NCBI GenBank assembly: GCA_039196965.1
Contig: JBCCUK010000004.1
Span: 1 to 64,000 of the forward strand
Reading direction: 5' to 3'
Length of the DNA: 64,000 bases
Source: CALLCD01 sp039196965
Lineage (GTDB): Bacteria > Pseudomonadota > Alphaproteobacteria > Caulobacterales > Hyphomonadaceae
Shown: positions 25,791 through 35,056 of the stretch, piece by piece
Layout: the number at the start of each line of letters is the position of its first letter
Numbering within the stretch: the first letter of the stretch is position 1
Program-made: the position numbers and the translations under genes
The notes under the pieces: generated by a model
The model's input: the letters and a program-made list of their open reading frames with translations, nothing else
The model's database searches: none
Told to the model about the DNA's origin: nothing

Positions 25791-26189
25791 ATGCCCAGAA
25801 CACCGATTGTCCCAGCGAGCCTGAAAGAAAATTATGACACCCTGCACTATGCCCCAGCCACCCGTGCCGGCGATATGGTGTACACGTCCGGCGTCATTGC
25901 CGCCCTTAAAGAGGGAGAGGAAGGCACAGACGAACAGTACGCAGCAGCCGTAGATGAGGCACTCACCCAGATCGACATGATCCTTAAAGAAGCCGGTGGA
26001 TCAATGGACGATGTGGTGGACATCACATCGTATCATATCAACATGATGAGCAATCTTTTCGCGATGGCGCGCATCAAAGACAAATGGATGCCGGAACCCT
26101 ACCCATCCCTTACAGCGATCGGCGTGGCGGAGCTTTATGATCCCCTTGGTTTTGTCGAAATCAGGGTCAGCGCATACATCCCGCAATAG
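25791..26189 (+). CDS. Rid family protein, cytosolic, lacking the catalytic arginine
   Basis: A 132-residue Rid/YjgF-fold protein. Family marks: GDMVYTSGVIAAL, EALTQIDMILKEAG, YPSLTAIGVAEL and FVEIRVSAY. In RidA deaminases the segment reads VARLP, with the arginine binding the carboxylate of 2-aminoacrylate; here it is VAELY, so the residue is Glu. It is thus probably not a canonical imine deaminase and belongs with Rid subfamilies lacking this residue. No signal peptide. It lies 29 bases after the SDR gene and 20 bases before a lipoprotein paralogue. Confidence 0.88.
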   Translation: MPRTPIVPASLKENYDTLHYAPATRAGDMVYTSGVIAALKEGEEGTDEQYAAAVDEALTQIDMILKEAGGSMDDVVDITSYHINMMSNLFAMARIKDKWMPEPYPSLTAIGVAELYDPLGFVEIRVSAYIPQ

Positions 26190-26209
26190 TTGGAGCAGCG
26201 ATCAAGCTT

Positions 26210-26707
26210 ATGTTCAGATGCATTTTCGCAGCCGCTATCGCGGGTTTGTTGGTGGCCTGCGCCACAGCGCAGGATAATACTGAGCCGCCAAACTCAGAGC
26301 AGAAGACGAATGCCCCGCGTATTGTTCCGGAGGGCTGGCAACAGTCTTACGAGTTTTTCCACTATGCCCCGGCCGTCCGGGCCGGTGATACAATCTACCT
26401 GTCGGGCATCATAGCCTCACTTCAAGGCGAAGAGAGCGAGCAGGATGATGAAGATCTGGAAGCAGCTTTTGATCGGGCTTTTGAGAGCCTTGGAGGCGTT
26501 TTGACCGAGGCCGGAGCGAACTGGTCGGATGTGATTGAGATGACGACGTTCCATACCGAACTCATCCACCAGATCGACGCCTTCATGGTGTCCAAAGACA
26601 AATACCTGACAGAGCCCTACCCGGCATGGACCGCGATTGACGTTGATCGTCTTTATCCGGAACGCGGCCTCGTTGAGATAAAGCTGATCGCCTATGTCGG
26701 AGAGTGA
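26210..26707 (+). CDS. Rid family lipoprotein
   Basis: 165 residues: signal peptide with lipobox GLLVAC (Cys about 16), a 25-residue linker rich in Asn, Glu and Lys, then a complete Rid domain (about 40-165) with GDTIYLSGIIASL, WSDVIEMTTFH, YPAWTAIDVDRLYP and VEIKLIAYVG. Unlike the upstream paralogue the arginine of the RidA motif is retained (VDRLY). Membrane-tethered Rid domains are unusual, because the known imine chemistry is cytosolic. The start follows the preceding gene by 20 bases. Its 3' end overlaps the next gene by 14 bases. Confidence 0.87.
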   Translation: MFRCIFAAAIAGLLVACATAQDNTEPPNSEQKTNAPRIVPEGWQQSYEFFHYAPAVRAGDTIYLSGIIASLQGEESEQDDEDLEAAFDRAFESLGGVLTEAGANWSDVIEMTTFHTELIHQIDAFMVSKDKYLTEPYPAWTAIDVDRLYPERGLVEIKLIAYVGE

Positions 26708-27203
26708 AGCATTGGCAAGCACCGGACTCGATTTCAATCCGGCAGACTTCCCAAAAAGCCTCGTCGACTTCGTAGCAGTATTGACGGAACCAGGTGCTTC
26801 AGGGATTCCGAAGGGCATTCAATCCCTCGGCATAAGACCGGATCTCTGGCTGAAGAAGCTGGAGCCTGGCCGCGTGACCTATGTCTGGCCGAATTCCGGT
26901 GAACGCGATATCTCGCCAGGGCGGGCGTTTGGCGGCTGGGTGGCAGGCTTCTCCGACCATATCGTATCGATTTGCATGTTTTCCGCCCTGAAAGACGGAG
27001 AAGCCTTCACAACTCAGGACCTGCAGGTGAAGCTGTTCCGGCCCGTAGGGCACGGCGATGTGACTATCACGGCCGAGGTGAAGAACCGGTCGCGCACCAC
27101 CGGCTATGTCGAAGCGGAATGGCGAAATACCGACGGCAAGCTCGCCGCCAAAGTCCTATCATGGAAAGCCATCCGCACCGAGGCTGAGCTCAACAGATCG
27201 TAG
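26694..27203 (+). CDS. hotdog-fold thioesterase-like protein
   Basis: A 169-residue PaaI-type hotdog protein. Core seen at PGRAFGGWVAGFSDHIVS (the helix, with GG in the HGG position and an Asp in the catalytic area) and strands TTQDLQVKLFRPVG and GDVTITAEVKNRSR. The long N-terminal arm (about 60 residues) is not typical. It overlaps the Rid lipoprotein gene by 14 bases, so it is translationally linked to the SDR-Rid-Rid set. Probable acyl-CoA hydrolase or binding protein; substrate not assignable. Confidence 0.85.
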   Translation: MSESEALASTGLDFNPADFPKSLVDFVAVLTEPGASGIPKGIQSLGIRPDLWLKKLEPGRVTYVWPNSGERDISPGRAFGGWVAGFSDHIVSICMFSALKDGEAFTTQDLQVKLFRPVGHGDVTITAEVKNRSRTTGYVEAEWRNTDGKLAAKVLSWKAIRTEAELNRS

Positions 27204-27227
27204 CCTCTTCACGTTTCGACATTATCG

Positions 27228-28205
27228 TCAGCTATCTGATAGAGCGTCGGCCAACTCGGTGGCACTCGTAAAAGCACTTTCTACCCGGCCGCCAAGGCAC
27301 CAGTCTCCGCAAGCGGCAAGGCCCTGCGCCTCATCGATCAAAAAGGGCGCACCAGCAGGAACTGAAGTATGGGCATAGCGCCACCGATGGAGAGACTGGT
27401 GGGCGGTTCCAGATGCATCAAGACCGATCAGGCTATTCAGCTCGCGGCAGATAAGATCACGAACTTCACCCTGATCACGCTCCAAATTGTCCTCAGCCCA
27501 ATCATTGGTCGTCTGAACGACGATGCTGGTGGACGACTGCCGCCCGGGCTTCGCCGAATTCACAGCGATCCATCCAATCGGGCTATCGGTCACTTTCGCG
27601 CCCGCCCATTCAATACCCGGATCCTGGTCGAGGCCCAGAAGAACAGAAAAGCATCCGGGCATACGAACAGCGGACAATTGCTCGGCAAAAGAAACATCTT
27701 CCGGAAACAGCGCAGCCGTCTGGATAGAGGGTGCTGTGCTGACAACCCAGTCGAAAGGACCATACTCGCCGCCCTCATTGTCCTTCAATGTCCAGCTGCC
27801 GCTATCAGACCGGGAGAGACCTTCAATCTGACAGCGCACTGTCATTTCCGCGCCATTTGCCAAGGCTTTGGGCAAAGCATTCATACGCGGTGCCGCCACA
27901 TATATCGGATCATCCCGGGTGAATGGTGTCGGCGTCTGACCGGGCACAATCGAGACAATCTTGTCCTTCCACTCAGAGACGACGCCTTCCTTTATTAAAG
28001 GCTGGAGCACTTCCTTAAAAGCGTCCGTTCGCGCGGTGAAGTACTGCGCACCGTGGTCAAACTCATAGATGCCCGCATATCTCGTCGCCATACGGCCGCC
28101 AATGCCGCGGGACTTCTCGAAAACCTGAACGTTGGCGCGCTCCGATAAGCGGCGCGCAAGTGTCGTTCCAGAGAGACCTGCTCCGATAATCGCAATTTTA
28201 GACAT
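27228..28205 (-). CDS. renalase-like FAD oxidoreductase
   Basis: A 325-residue flavoprotein of the renalase/amine-oxidase group. FAD motif IAIIGAGLSGTTLARRL (4-20), FEKSRGIGGRMATRY (second dinucleotide region, as in renalase), YEFDHGAQYFT, and the C-terminal LAACGDWCLGGRVESAF flavin segment. Bacterial renalases oxidise isomeric dihydro-NAD(P) that would otherwise inhibit dehydrogenases; that activity is inferred from family. It is convergent with the hotdog gene and stands alone on its strand, 129 bases past the end of the glycosyltransferase gene. Confidence 0.89.
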   Translation of the reverse strand: MSKIAIIGAGLSGTTLARRLSERANVQVFEKSRGIGGRMATRYAGIYEFDHGAQYFTARTDAFKEVLQPLIKEGVVSEWKDKIVSIVPGQTPTPFTRDDPIYVAAPRMNALPKALANGAEMTVRCQIEGLSRSDSGSWTLKDNEGGEYGPFDWVVSTAPSIQTAALFPEDVSFAEQLSAVRMPGCFSVLLGLDQDPGIEWAGAKVTDSPIGWIAVNSAKPGRQSSTSIVVQTTNDWAEDNLERDQGEVRDLICRELNSLIGLDASGTAHQSLHRWRYAHTSVPAGAPFLIDEAQGLAACGDWCLGGRVESAFTSATELADALSDS

Positions 28206-28334
28206 GGTGATTTAGATGTATTACGCTCTGTTTAGACTATTCCGCTCGGGTATTTGGTTGCTTTGTGAAAAATTTCAAATTCTCGGCAGAGTACGCAAAC
28301 TTCCCTCAATTTCAACACCGCATCTCATTTACGT

Positions 28335-29618
28335 TTATGTTCCGTCGAAAAGATGCTTCCTCATTGATTTACCGAGGCTTTCCGGAGACGCGAGGTGCGC
28401 TATTCTGTCTCGTGCTTTCACAGTTTTTTGAGCCCGCTGAAAGGCGTCATCGCGCACGACCTTCAAGCATTCGGCGGCGTGTTGAGTATCGGCATCAGCC
28501 CACTGGGAGTGCTTGACACGGTAAACGCCATAGGGATCGTGGACATCGATCAGTCGCGACGGGACAAGCCAGACCGTATCCTCATCACAAAAGTCCATGT
28601 TCCCAGACCAGTCTGTTGTAATCACCGGTTTTCCAATCGCCATCGCTTCTGCGATAACAAGGCCAAACCCTTCAGAACGATGCAGGGCCACCACGGCATC
28701 GACCGCGTCTAGCAACTCCCATCTTGCCGCTTCCGATAAGGACTCATCGATCAGACGGATATTCTGATAACCCGCAGTTGCACTTTCCAGATGCACTTTT
28801 GCTTTTGGAGCGCGGTCGAGATTACGGGTCTTTACGAGCAGTATAGCAGAAGGGTCATCACCAAAAGCCGCACGGTGCGCAGCAATCGCTGCCATGGGAT
28901 TTTTGCGCTCGACCGATGACATGGAATCGGCGGTGGCGAGAAAGACGAAGGCGTCCTCCGGCAGGCCGTATCTCTGGCCAAATTTCTGACAGCTGGGAGT
29001 GATGGTCTCAGGCGGGCTGATGGCGTGGCCAAAGACAGATATTGGCGGTGCATCCTCACGCTGAAACGCGCCAGCAGTAAAAGTGCTGATAGCCCAGATT
29101 TCCGACAGGAGCGGGAACGGGCGCTCCCAGCCCGTCGGAAAGGTTGGTAGCTCCCATGCCCAATAGCCGATTGTGTACCAGCTGCGGCCGCGCTTCATGG
29201 AGAGATGCCTGAGAGCCGCGGGTGTCTCAGGTGCATTCATCTGAAGAATAAGGGTGCCGTCAACGTCGTCTGGCATCGAGTGAAGCGGCATTTCAGGCTG
29301 GTAGTCCACCGGTGCGAACTTGTCCGATAGATCAACTGCGAGAGGCGACAAACCCGCCGCCTTTAGCGACCTCCATGTCGACCTTGCCCCCTCCCCGAGG
29401 CCACTTGCCGTGCTGAACAGCCCGGCAACAACGAGAGGGGCATCCTGCCTTTTCGGCACTATATCGCTCGGCCGCGCAAGCGACTGGAAGCGATAGAACT
29501 CGATGGTTGGACGCAGCGCGGTCCAGAACCTGTGACGCGCGGGCTCAGGCAGAGTGCGCCATGCGCGCTGGGCAGATCCGAGCACTCTCTGTTTCAGTGG
29601 AAGAGGCGATGCCGTCAC
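28335..29618 (-). CDS. family 4-type glycosyltransferase
   Basis: A 427-residue GT-B glycosyltransferase. N-terminal half with APLVVAGLFSTASGLGEGAR, C-terminal nucleotide-sugar domain with FLATADSMSSVERKNPMAAI, VVALHRSEGFGLVIAEAMA (the EX7E motif) and KPVITTDWSGN. These fit retaining GT4 enzymes working on polysaccharide or glycoprotein substrates. It overlaps the upstream family 2 gene by 4 bases (ATGA), so the two form a transcriptional and translational pair. No flippase or polymerase gene is adjacent. Confidence 0.9.
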   Translation of the reverse strand: MTASPLPLKQRVLGSAQRAWRTLPEPARHRFWTALRPTIEFYRFQSLARPSDIVPKRQDAPLVVAGLFSTASGLGEGARSTWRSLKAAGLSPLAVDLSDKFAPVDYQPEMPLHSMPDDVDGTLILQMNAPETPAALRHLSMKRGRSWYTIGYWAWELPTFPTGWERPFPLLSEIWAISTFTAGAFQREDAPPISVFGHAISPPETITPSCQKFGQRYGLPEDAFVFLATADSMSSVERKNPMAAIAAHRAAFGDDPSAILLVKTRNLDRAPKAKVHLESATAGYQNIRLIDESLSEAARWELLDAVDAVVALHRSEGFGLVIAEAMAIGKPVITTDWSGNMDFCDEDTVWLVPSRLIDVHDPYGVYRVKHSQWADADTQHAAECLKVVRDDAFQRAQKTVKARDRIAHLASPESLGKSMRKHLFDGT

Positions 29619-30532
29619 TGTGCGATCACCTCAGCTGTTTTCGCTCGCCGGGCCTCCATCGCAACGCGTGAGAAAGACGCACAAAGCCCATCTCGATCCT
29701 CATCGCGAAGAAACGGTGCAGCTTCCTCCAGCAACGCATCAAGGTGACTGACAAAGTCATCAATTCCGCCACCGGCCTGACTGTCCTCGGTGATTTCTTC
29801 GAGATATGTGGCCAGCCAGTGTTTCGGACCATGCCCCAAATGACGATGAACGGTTTGCAGACCTTCAAGTGCCACCTGCCGCCGCATACGTTGGGTAATG
29901 CAGTCCCCATGCAGTCGGGAGCGAGCCTGTATATCATCAATGAAACTGATACGCCCTTGAAAGCTCTTGAACGCCCGCAGCCAGTAATCGAAATCGAAGG
30001 TCGTCTTCAACGTTTCGTCGAGAGGCCCCAGCAGCTGATACATGGTGTGTTTAAAGAACACCGTAGGCTGACAGATGAAACAACCGGCCGAAAATGCGTC
30101 GATGCCGATCTCAGGCGGTTTTGTCGGATAGGTATCGAGCCACGCACCGCTTTCATCTACATGCTCGCCATGTCCGTAGCACATAATGGCATGACCAGGA
30201 CCGGTCAGCGCATCGACCGCCCTCTGAATAGCGCCTTCCTTGTAGAGGTCATCGGAGTTCAGCCAGCCAATGATCTCTCCCTGCGCCCGCGCAAGCGCCA
30301 TGTTAATCGCATTGGCGGGGCCATCGTCTTCAGCCGACCACCAGATCAGCCGTGCATCATCTCTGCTGATATCCCGAAGAATATCGACAGTGCCGTCGGT
30401 AGATCCACCATCGGAGATGATGAGCTGCAAATGGCGATAATCCTGCTTTAGCACGCTTTCGATAGATGCAGTGATGAACTCAGCCTGATTGAATGAGGGC
30501 ATGACGATGGAAACGAGCGGATCTGGAATCAC
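29615..30532 (-). CDS. family 2 glycosyltransferase
   Basis: A 305-residue GT-A enzyme: VSIVMPSFNQAEFITASIES, LIISDGGSTDGTVDIL, and the metal-binding GWLNSDDLY (the SDD version of DxD), then WLRAFKSF region acids. An additional C-terminal helical tail of about 80 residues is present. The start is GTG at 30532, fixed by GGAGG 6 bases upstream. It is coupled to the GT4 gene by overlap, so they probably add successive sugars in one glycan. Confidence 0.91.
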   Translation of the reverse strand: MIPDPLVSIVMPSFNQAEFITASIESVLKQDYRHLQLIISDGGSTDGTVDILRDISRDDARLIWWSAEDDGPANAINMALARAQGEIIGWLNSDDLYKEGAIQRAVDALTGPGHAIMCYGHGEHVDESGAWLDTYPTKPPEIGIDAFSAGCFICQPTVFFKHTMYQLLGPLDETLKTTFDFDYWLRAFKSFQGRISFIDDIQARSRLHGDCITQRMRRQVALEGLQTVHRHLGHGPKHWLATYLEEITEDSQAGGGIDDFVSHLDALLEEAAPFLRDEDRDGLCASFSRVAMEARRAKTAEVIAQ

Positions 30533-30753
30533 TTCGATCCTCCAAGGTGCTTCAGCCGCATCATGACGGAACCGCTGGAGTTATCTCGGCGCGGACCACA
30601 CTGCCAACCCATAAAGGCAGACGGTTTAGCCGATTGTAAGATCGTACCTGTCTTTTTGGTGCCGATATGCAGGGCACACGCATCGAACTGCCCGCCCTTG
30701 GCGAAAAGCGAACGCTTGAATAAAGAGTTTTGCCGTGTCGTTTCCTGCAGCAT
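30529..30753 (-). pseudogene. possible sulfotransferase N-terminal remnant
   Basis: A 74-codon open frame whose middle reads CALHIGTKKTGT (26-37). This resembles the PAPS-binding start of bacterial sulfotransferases (HIGTxKTGTT). Sequence after it does not continue as a sulfotransferase, and no other part is found nearby. Its stop overlaps the GTG start of the family 2 glycosyltransferase, which by itself could be accident. If real it would be a decayed glycan-modifying gene; a chance frame is about as likely. Confidence 0.25.
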
Positions 30754-30898
30754 TCAACAGAGGTCCGTTGCAAATCCTATCACGAAAGGTGCCAGTCCCT
30801 GTTGTTACGCCGAGTGGCCATGGGATTTCCAGCTTTCAATACCGTATCATTCATCCAGATCCTATTCTTAACGGCCCAATAGACCTAAACCGTCGCTT
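30533..30898. other. 366-base region between the glycosyltransferase and MATE genes
   Basis: Divergent promoter region for the glycosyltransferase pair and the MATE gene. The only coding signal is the short frame with a sulfotransferase-like P-loop (30529-30753). No hairpin or repeat stands out. The MATE start has no evident ribosome site, so its leader may be very short. Confidence 0.5.
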
Positions 30899-32239
30899 AT
30901 GACGCAAATCGCCTCCAATCCGGAGCCGCTCGACAGGCGGCGCGTATTATCACTGGTCTGGCCGGTGGTCCTCGCCCAGGCCGCCATCGCCATGACCGGT
31001 ATCGTGGATACCGCGGCCATGGGCACATTCGGCGACAAGACAGACCTTGCTGCTGTAGCCGTCGCAGCCGTCTCATTCAGCTTTATCTATTGGGGGTTCG
31101 GCTTTCTGCGGATGTCCACGACTGGCCTAACGGCTCAGGCTGCCGGCGCAAAGGACATTCCGGAGATGAGGGCAGTTCTCCTGCGGTCGCTAATACTGGG
31201 CGGCGGGCTCGGCATTGTCCTTTTGATGTTGTCTCCACTTCTGAAAACTGCGGCATTCGCTATTTTTGAAGCAGAGGCCGATGTCGAGACGCTCGGAAAA
31301 GCCTATTTCGACGCCCGGATATGGGGCGCGCCTGCCCTGCTCATGGGATATGGCATCTCAGGCTGGTTTCTCGGCACCGGGCGGACTGGCAAGCTGCTCG
31401 CCTTTCAAATCGTGACAAACGGCGTGAATGTGGCGCTGGACCTCTATTTCGTTGCGATTCTGGACTGGGGACCCGCTGGGATTGGTGCGGGCACGGCGAT
31501 TGCCGAATGGTCCGCTCTGATATTCGGCCTTGTCCTAGTCCGGCGGGCATTCACCGGTCATGGAGCACTGTTCGACCGGGACAAGCTTGTGCGTCTGTTC
31601 ACAGCCAACAGGGACATTATGATCAGAACGCTCGCGCTCCTCTTCAGCTTTGCCTGGTTTGTAAATGCCGGTGCACGGCAAGGAACAGCGGAACTTGCCG
31701 GGAATGAAGTGCTCCTGCAATTCGTTACGGTCGCCGCCTTCGTTCTGGATGGCTTTGCTTTCATTGCGGAAAAGGAAACTGGAGAAGCCGTTGGTGGCAA
31801 TGATCCGGTCCGGTTGAGGCGGGCCGTGCGCATCACCACGGAACTCGCCCTCATATCGGGCGTGATCATCTCACTGATCTTCTATCTCGGCGGCGGAGTA
31901 ATTATCCGAACCTTTATTCTGGATCCGGAAGCGCAAGCTGCAGCCCTCGCCTACCTGCCATATTGCGCGCTGATGCCCGTGCTCGGCGTCTTTGCTTTCC
32001 AGCTCGACGGAATCTTCATTGGTGCAATTCAGGGCCGGGCCATCCGCAACGCCGGTGTCCTGTCGACACTCGGCTATGTGATGACGGATCTGGCGCTTCG
32101 ACCATACGACAATCTCGGCGTCTGGCTGGCCTTTCTAAGTATGTATCTCTGGCGCGCCGGCATGCTTGCAATCCACTGGCCGGGATTGATGAAGTCCGTC
32201 GAAGAAAGCGATGTGGGCAGCGAAAACGCTCCTCCCTGA
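30899..32239 (+). CDS. MATE family efflux transporter (DinF-like)
   Basis: A 446-residue inner-membrane antiporter with about 12 membrane helices. The first half begins RRVLSLVWPVVLAQAAIAMTG, split by the loop VDTAAMGTFGDKTDLAAVAV, and contains SFIYWGFGFLRMSTTGLTAQ. The pattern fits the DinF branch of MATE pumps, which export drugs or metabolites using Na+ or H+. Asp in helix 1 (VDTAAMG) may carry the cation. The ATG at 30899 lacks a ribosome site. It is followed 84 bases later by an AidB-like gene on the same strand. Confidence 0.92.
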   Translation: MTQIASNPEPLDRRRVLSLVWPVVLAQAAIAMTGIVDTAAMGTFGDKTDLAAVAVAAVSFSFIYWGFGFLRMSTTGLTAQAAGAKDIPEMRAVLLRSLILGGGLGIVLLMLSPLLKTAAFAIFEAEADVETLGKAYFDARIWGAPALLMGYGISGWFLGTGRTGKLLAFQIVTNGVNVALDLYFVAILDWGPAGIGAGTAIAEWSALIFGLVLVRRAFTGHGALFDRDKLVRLFTANRDIMIRTLALLFSFAWFVNAGARQGTAELAGNEVLLQFVTVAAFVLDGFAFIAEKETGEAVGGNDPVRLRRAVRITTELALISGVIISLIFYLGGGVIIRTFILDPEAQAAALAYLPYCALMPVLGVFAFQLDGIFIGAIQGRAIRNAGVLSTLGYVMTDLALRPYDNLGVWLAFLSMYLWRAGMLAIHWPGLMKSVEESDVGSENAPP

Positions 32240-32322
32240 TGGTGGGCCATTTTATCCTTTCCGATCTCGGGACAAAACCTCTAAACTCTATGCCTTATGA
32301 AATCCGATAGGGACGTTGAGCC

Positions 32323-33972
32323 ATGCAACCGAGAAAACCACAAAGCCAGCTTGCCACGCATGACGTTTTCAATCAGCCGCCGCCTTTTCTGGACATCAAT
32401 CTTTTTGACGGCGATATCGCGGTTAGCGAGGCAGTGACATCCCATGGCGGTGATGTGCACAAATCTCGCCTGTCAGAGTTCGGCCAGAGGACCGGCTCGG
32501 CCGAGGTACAGGAATGGGCTGTTCAGGCAAACCGACACACGCCAGTGCTCAAAACCCATGACCGCTATGGGCACCGCATAGACGAAGTGGAGTTCCATCC
32601 AGCCTATCATAACCTTATGCAGCTCGGCCTGAGCGCAGGCACGTCTGGTGGAGCCTGGCGGGTGGATGAGGCAGGCCATGTGCTGCATTCGGCGTTGCTG
32701 TTTCTGCTAATGCAAGCAGATGGCGGCGTGTGTTGCCCGATCTCCATGACCTATGCAGCCATTCCCGCGCTTCGGGCGAACAATGCGGCCGCATCGGTCT
32801 GGGAACCGCTCCTCACAGAACACGAATACGATCAGCGCGCCGTGCCGATTTCCGAAAAGCGCGCCGCGACCATGGGCATGGCCATGACGGAAAAACAGGG
32901 CGGCTCCGACATCCGTGCAAATACAACGCGGGCGGAGAAAACAGAGGATGGCTGGCGGGTGACCGGCCATAAATGGTTTTGCTCGGCCCCCATGTGCGAT
33001 GCGTTTTTGACCCTCGCCCATACTGATGAGGGGCTGACTTGCTTTCAGGTGCCGCGCTGGACACCGGATGGGGAGCGAAACGCCCTTCACGTCATGCGCC
33101 TGAAGGACAAGCTAGGGGACAAATCCAACGCGTCATCAGAGATCGAGTATCACGGAGCCTATGCGACGATGATTGGCGAGCCTGGCCGAGGCGTCAGAAC
33201 GATTATCGACATGGTACAACACACCCGGCTGGATTGCGTCGTCGGCTCTGCCGGCGGTATGCGGGTCGCCCTGGCGAACGCCCTCTGGCATACGAGCCAT
33301 CGCACAGCTTTCCAGCGCAAGCTCATCGACCAGCCCGCCATGCAGCGCACACTCGCCGATCTCATCCTGGACAGTGAGGCGGCAACGGCGCTGACATTCC
33401 GCCTTGCGCGCGCCTTTGACCGGGCGGGCGAGGATGAGCGCGAGGCAGCATTTGCACGGCTTGCCACGCCGGTCGCCAAATACTGGGTCTGCAAGCGACA
33501 GCCGGGCTTTGTCTATGAGGCACTAGAATGCCATGGCGGGGCCGGCTTCATCGAGGAAGGCCCGATGCCAAGATACTATCGCACAGCGCCTCTGAACGCG
33601 GTCTGGGAAGGCTCCGGTAACGTCATCGCCCTTGACATATTAAGGGCGATAGGCCGGGAGAAAGAGAGTTTCGACGCGCTCCTAGACGAGATAAATGCTA
33701 TCCGCGGGCGCAATCCAACATTCGACATGGCTGCCGATCGTCTGTCGAAATGGAGCGCGCCGGGAGAGCTGAACGAATACAATGCCCGCGGCTTCGCAGA
33801 ACACCTCGGAACCTTGCTGTCAGCCACGGCTCTGGCTCAATCAGTGCCGGATCAGGTCTTTAGCGGATACTGCGCAACGCGGCTCGATCCCGATGCACGA
33901 GCCTATGGCTATGGCGCAAGTTCAGCCGCCATCGATGCCGACTTCCTGATCGCGAGATCTATGCCCAGATAA
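32323..33972 (+). CDS. aidB: AidB-like acyl-CoA dehydrogenase family protein
   Basis: A 549-residue flavoprotein matching the AidB layout: an extra N-terminal domain (about 1-170), then MAMTEKQGGSDIRANTTRA (flavin loop), GHKWFCSAPMCDAFLTLA, KDKLGDKSNASSEIEY and C-terminal YEALECHGGAGFIEEGPMP plus AVWEGSGNVIALDILRA. E. coli AidB joins the adaptive response to alkylation and is known to bind DNA with its C-terminal part; isovaleryl-CoA dehydrogenase activity has been reported as weak. A specific role here is inferred. It is convergent with pyrD, with 16 bases between. Confidence 0.9.
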   Translation: MQPRKPQSQLATHDVFNQPPPFLDINLFDGDIAVSEAVTSHGGDVHKSRLSEFGQRTGSAEVQEWAVQANRHTPVLKTHDRYGHRIDEVEFHPAYHNLMQLGLSAGTSGGAWRVDEAGHVLHSALLFLLMQADGGVCCPISMTYAAIPALRANNAAASVWEPLLTEHEYDQRAVPISEKRAATMGMAMTEKQGGSDIRANTTRAEKTEDGWRVTGHKWFCSAPMCDAFLTLAHTDEGLTCFQVPRWTPDGERNALHVMRLKDKLGDKSNASSEIEYHGAYATMIGEPGRGVRTIIDMVQHTRLDCVVGSAGGMRVALANALWHTSHRTAFQRKLIDQPAMQRTLADLILDSEAATALTFRLARAFDRAGEDEREAAFARLATPVAKYWVCKRQPGFVYEALECHGGAGFIEEGPMPRYYRTAPLNAVWEGSGNVIALDILRAIGREKESFDALLDEINAIRGRNPTFDMAADRLSKWSAPGELNEYNARGFAEHLGTLLSATALAQSVPDQVFSGYCATRLDPDARAYGYGASSAAIDADFLIARSMPR

Positions 33973-33988
33973 CCCATTGCTTGAGAGT

Positions 33989-35053
33989 CTAAAGACCCTG
34001 CCCCACAGCATCGCTGACAGACTTGAAATCATCTTTCTTCAGAAGTTCAAGGAGCTCACTTTTGATCCGTGCCGCAAGGCCCGGGCCCTCGTAAACAAGG
34101 GCGGAGTAAAGCTGGACAGCGTGGGCTCCTGCGCGGATTTTTTCGTAGGCATCCTGCCCGCTTGATATCCCGCCAACACCGATCAGATCGAATTCACCCC
34201 GTACCTCAGAAGCAAACGTGCGAAGCACGTCCGTGGAGTTTGCCATAAGCGGTGCGCCTGAAAGCCCGCCGGTCTCACCCCTGTCTGAACTTTGTAGCGT
34301 GTCTGGACGCTCAATCGTCGTATTCGAAATGATCAAGCCGGTCAGAAATGGTTTCGCACCGCGCGCCACCTTGGTGATGTCCGCAATCGCCGTGTCATCA
34401 AGATCCGGAGCCAATTTCAGAAAGACAGGACGTGCCGGCTGAAGCTCCGACGCCGCCTCGGCGCAACGGCCAAGCAGCTCCTCCAGCGCACCGCCATCCT
34501 GGAGCCCTCTCAGGCCGGGTGTGTTCGGAGACGAAATATTTATGGTGATGTAATCGGCGTGGGGCCAGACAGCGGATAGCCCCGTGACGTAATCGGCGAT
34601 ACGATCCTCACTCATCTTGTTAGCTCCCACATTGGCTCCGAGCGCACCTTGCCGCGACCTTGCTCGCTTCAATCGCCGGACAAACGCCTCGAGCCCCTGA
34701 TTGTTGAACCCCATGCGGTTGATCACTGCGCGGTCTTCGGTGAGACGGAAAAGGCGGGGTTTTGGATTGCCCGTCTGGGGGCGCGGTGTGACCGTGCCGC
34801 ATTCCACCATGCCAAAGCCAAAGCGAAACATGGGACCGAACACTTCCGCATTCTTGTCGAAGCCGGGAGCAAGTCCAACGGGGTTCGGCAAACGAAGTCC
34901 TGAGACGGGCAGGGTAATCGCGAGAGCCGGATCGTCAGCAGGGATTCGCGACGGCACACCGATGCCGGTTTTCAGCGCCTTTATTGTCGCATTATGCGCC
35001 CGCTCCGGGGGCAATTGGCGGGCGAGAACAGTACCGATATCGACAAGCGTCAT
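33989..35053 (-). CDS. pyrD: dihydroorotate dehydrogenase (quinone), class 2
   Basis: A 354-residue FMN enzyme that oxidises dihydroorotate to orotate using membrane quinone (fourth step of pyrimidine synthesis). Seen: N-terminal quinone-channel arm ARQLPPERAHNATIKAL, GLAPGFDKNAEV, RMGFNNQGLEAF, catalytic Ser in INISSPNTPGLR, LKLAPDLDD, IISNTTIERP and C-terminal GVGGISSGQDAYEKI (FMN phosphate site). Class 2 length. It follows a DUF952 gene by 3 bases, an arrangement I recall from other alphaproteobacteria. Confidence 0.96.
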   Translation of the reverse strand: MTLVDIGTVLARQLPPERAHNATIKALKTGIGVPSRIPADDPALAITLPVSGLRLPNPVGLAPGFDKNAEVFGPMFRFGFGMVECGTVTPRPQTGNPKPRLFRLTEDRAVINRMGFNNQGLEAFVRRLKRARSRQGALGANVGANKMSEDRIADYVTGLSAVWPHADYITINISSPNTPGLRGLQDGGALEELLGRCAEAASELQPARPVFLKLAPDLDDTAIADITKVARGAKPFLTGLIISNTTIERPDTLQSSDRGETGGLSGAPLMANSTDVLRTFASEVRGEFDLIGVGGISSGQDAYEKIRAGAHAVQLYSALVYEGPGLAARIKSELLELLKKDDFKSVSDAVGQGL

Positions 35054-35056
35054 AGG

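Noticed and set aside
29744..30451. Open plus-strand frame of 235 codons
   Set aside because: Antisense to the family 2 glycosyltransferase; no recognisable domain.
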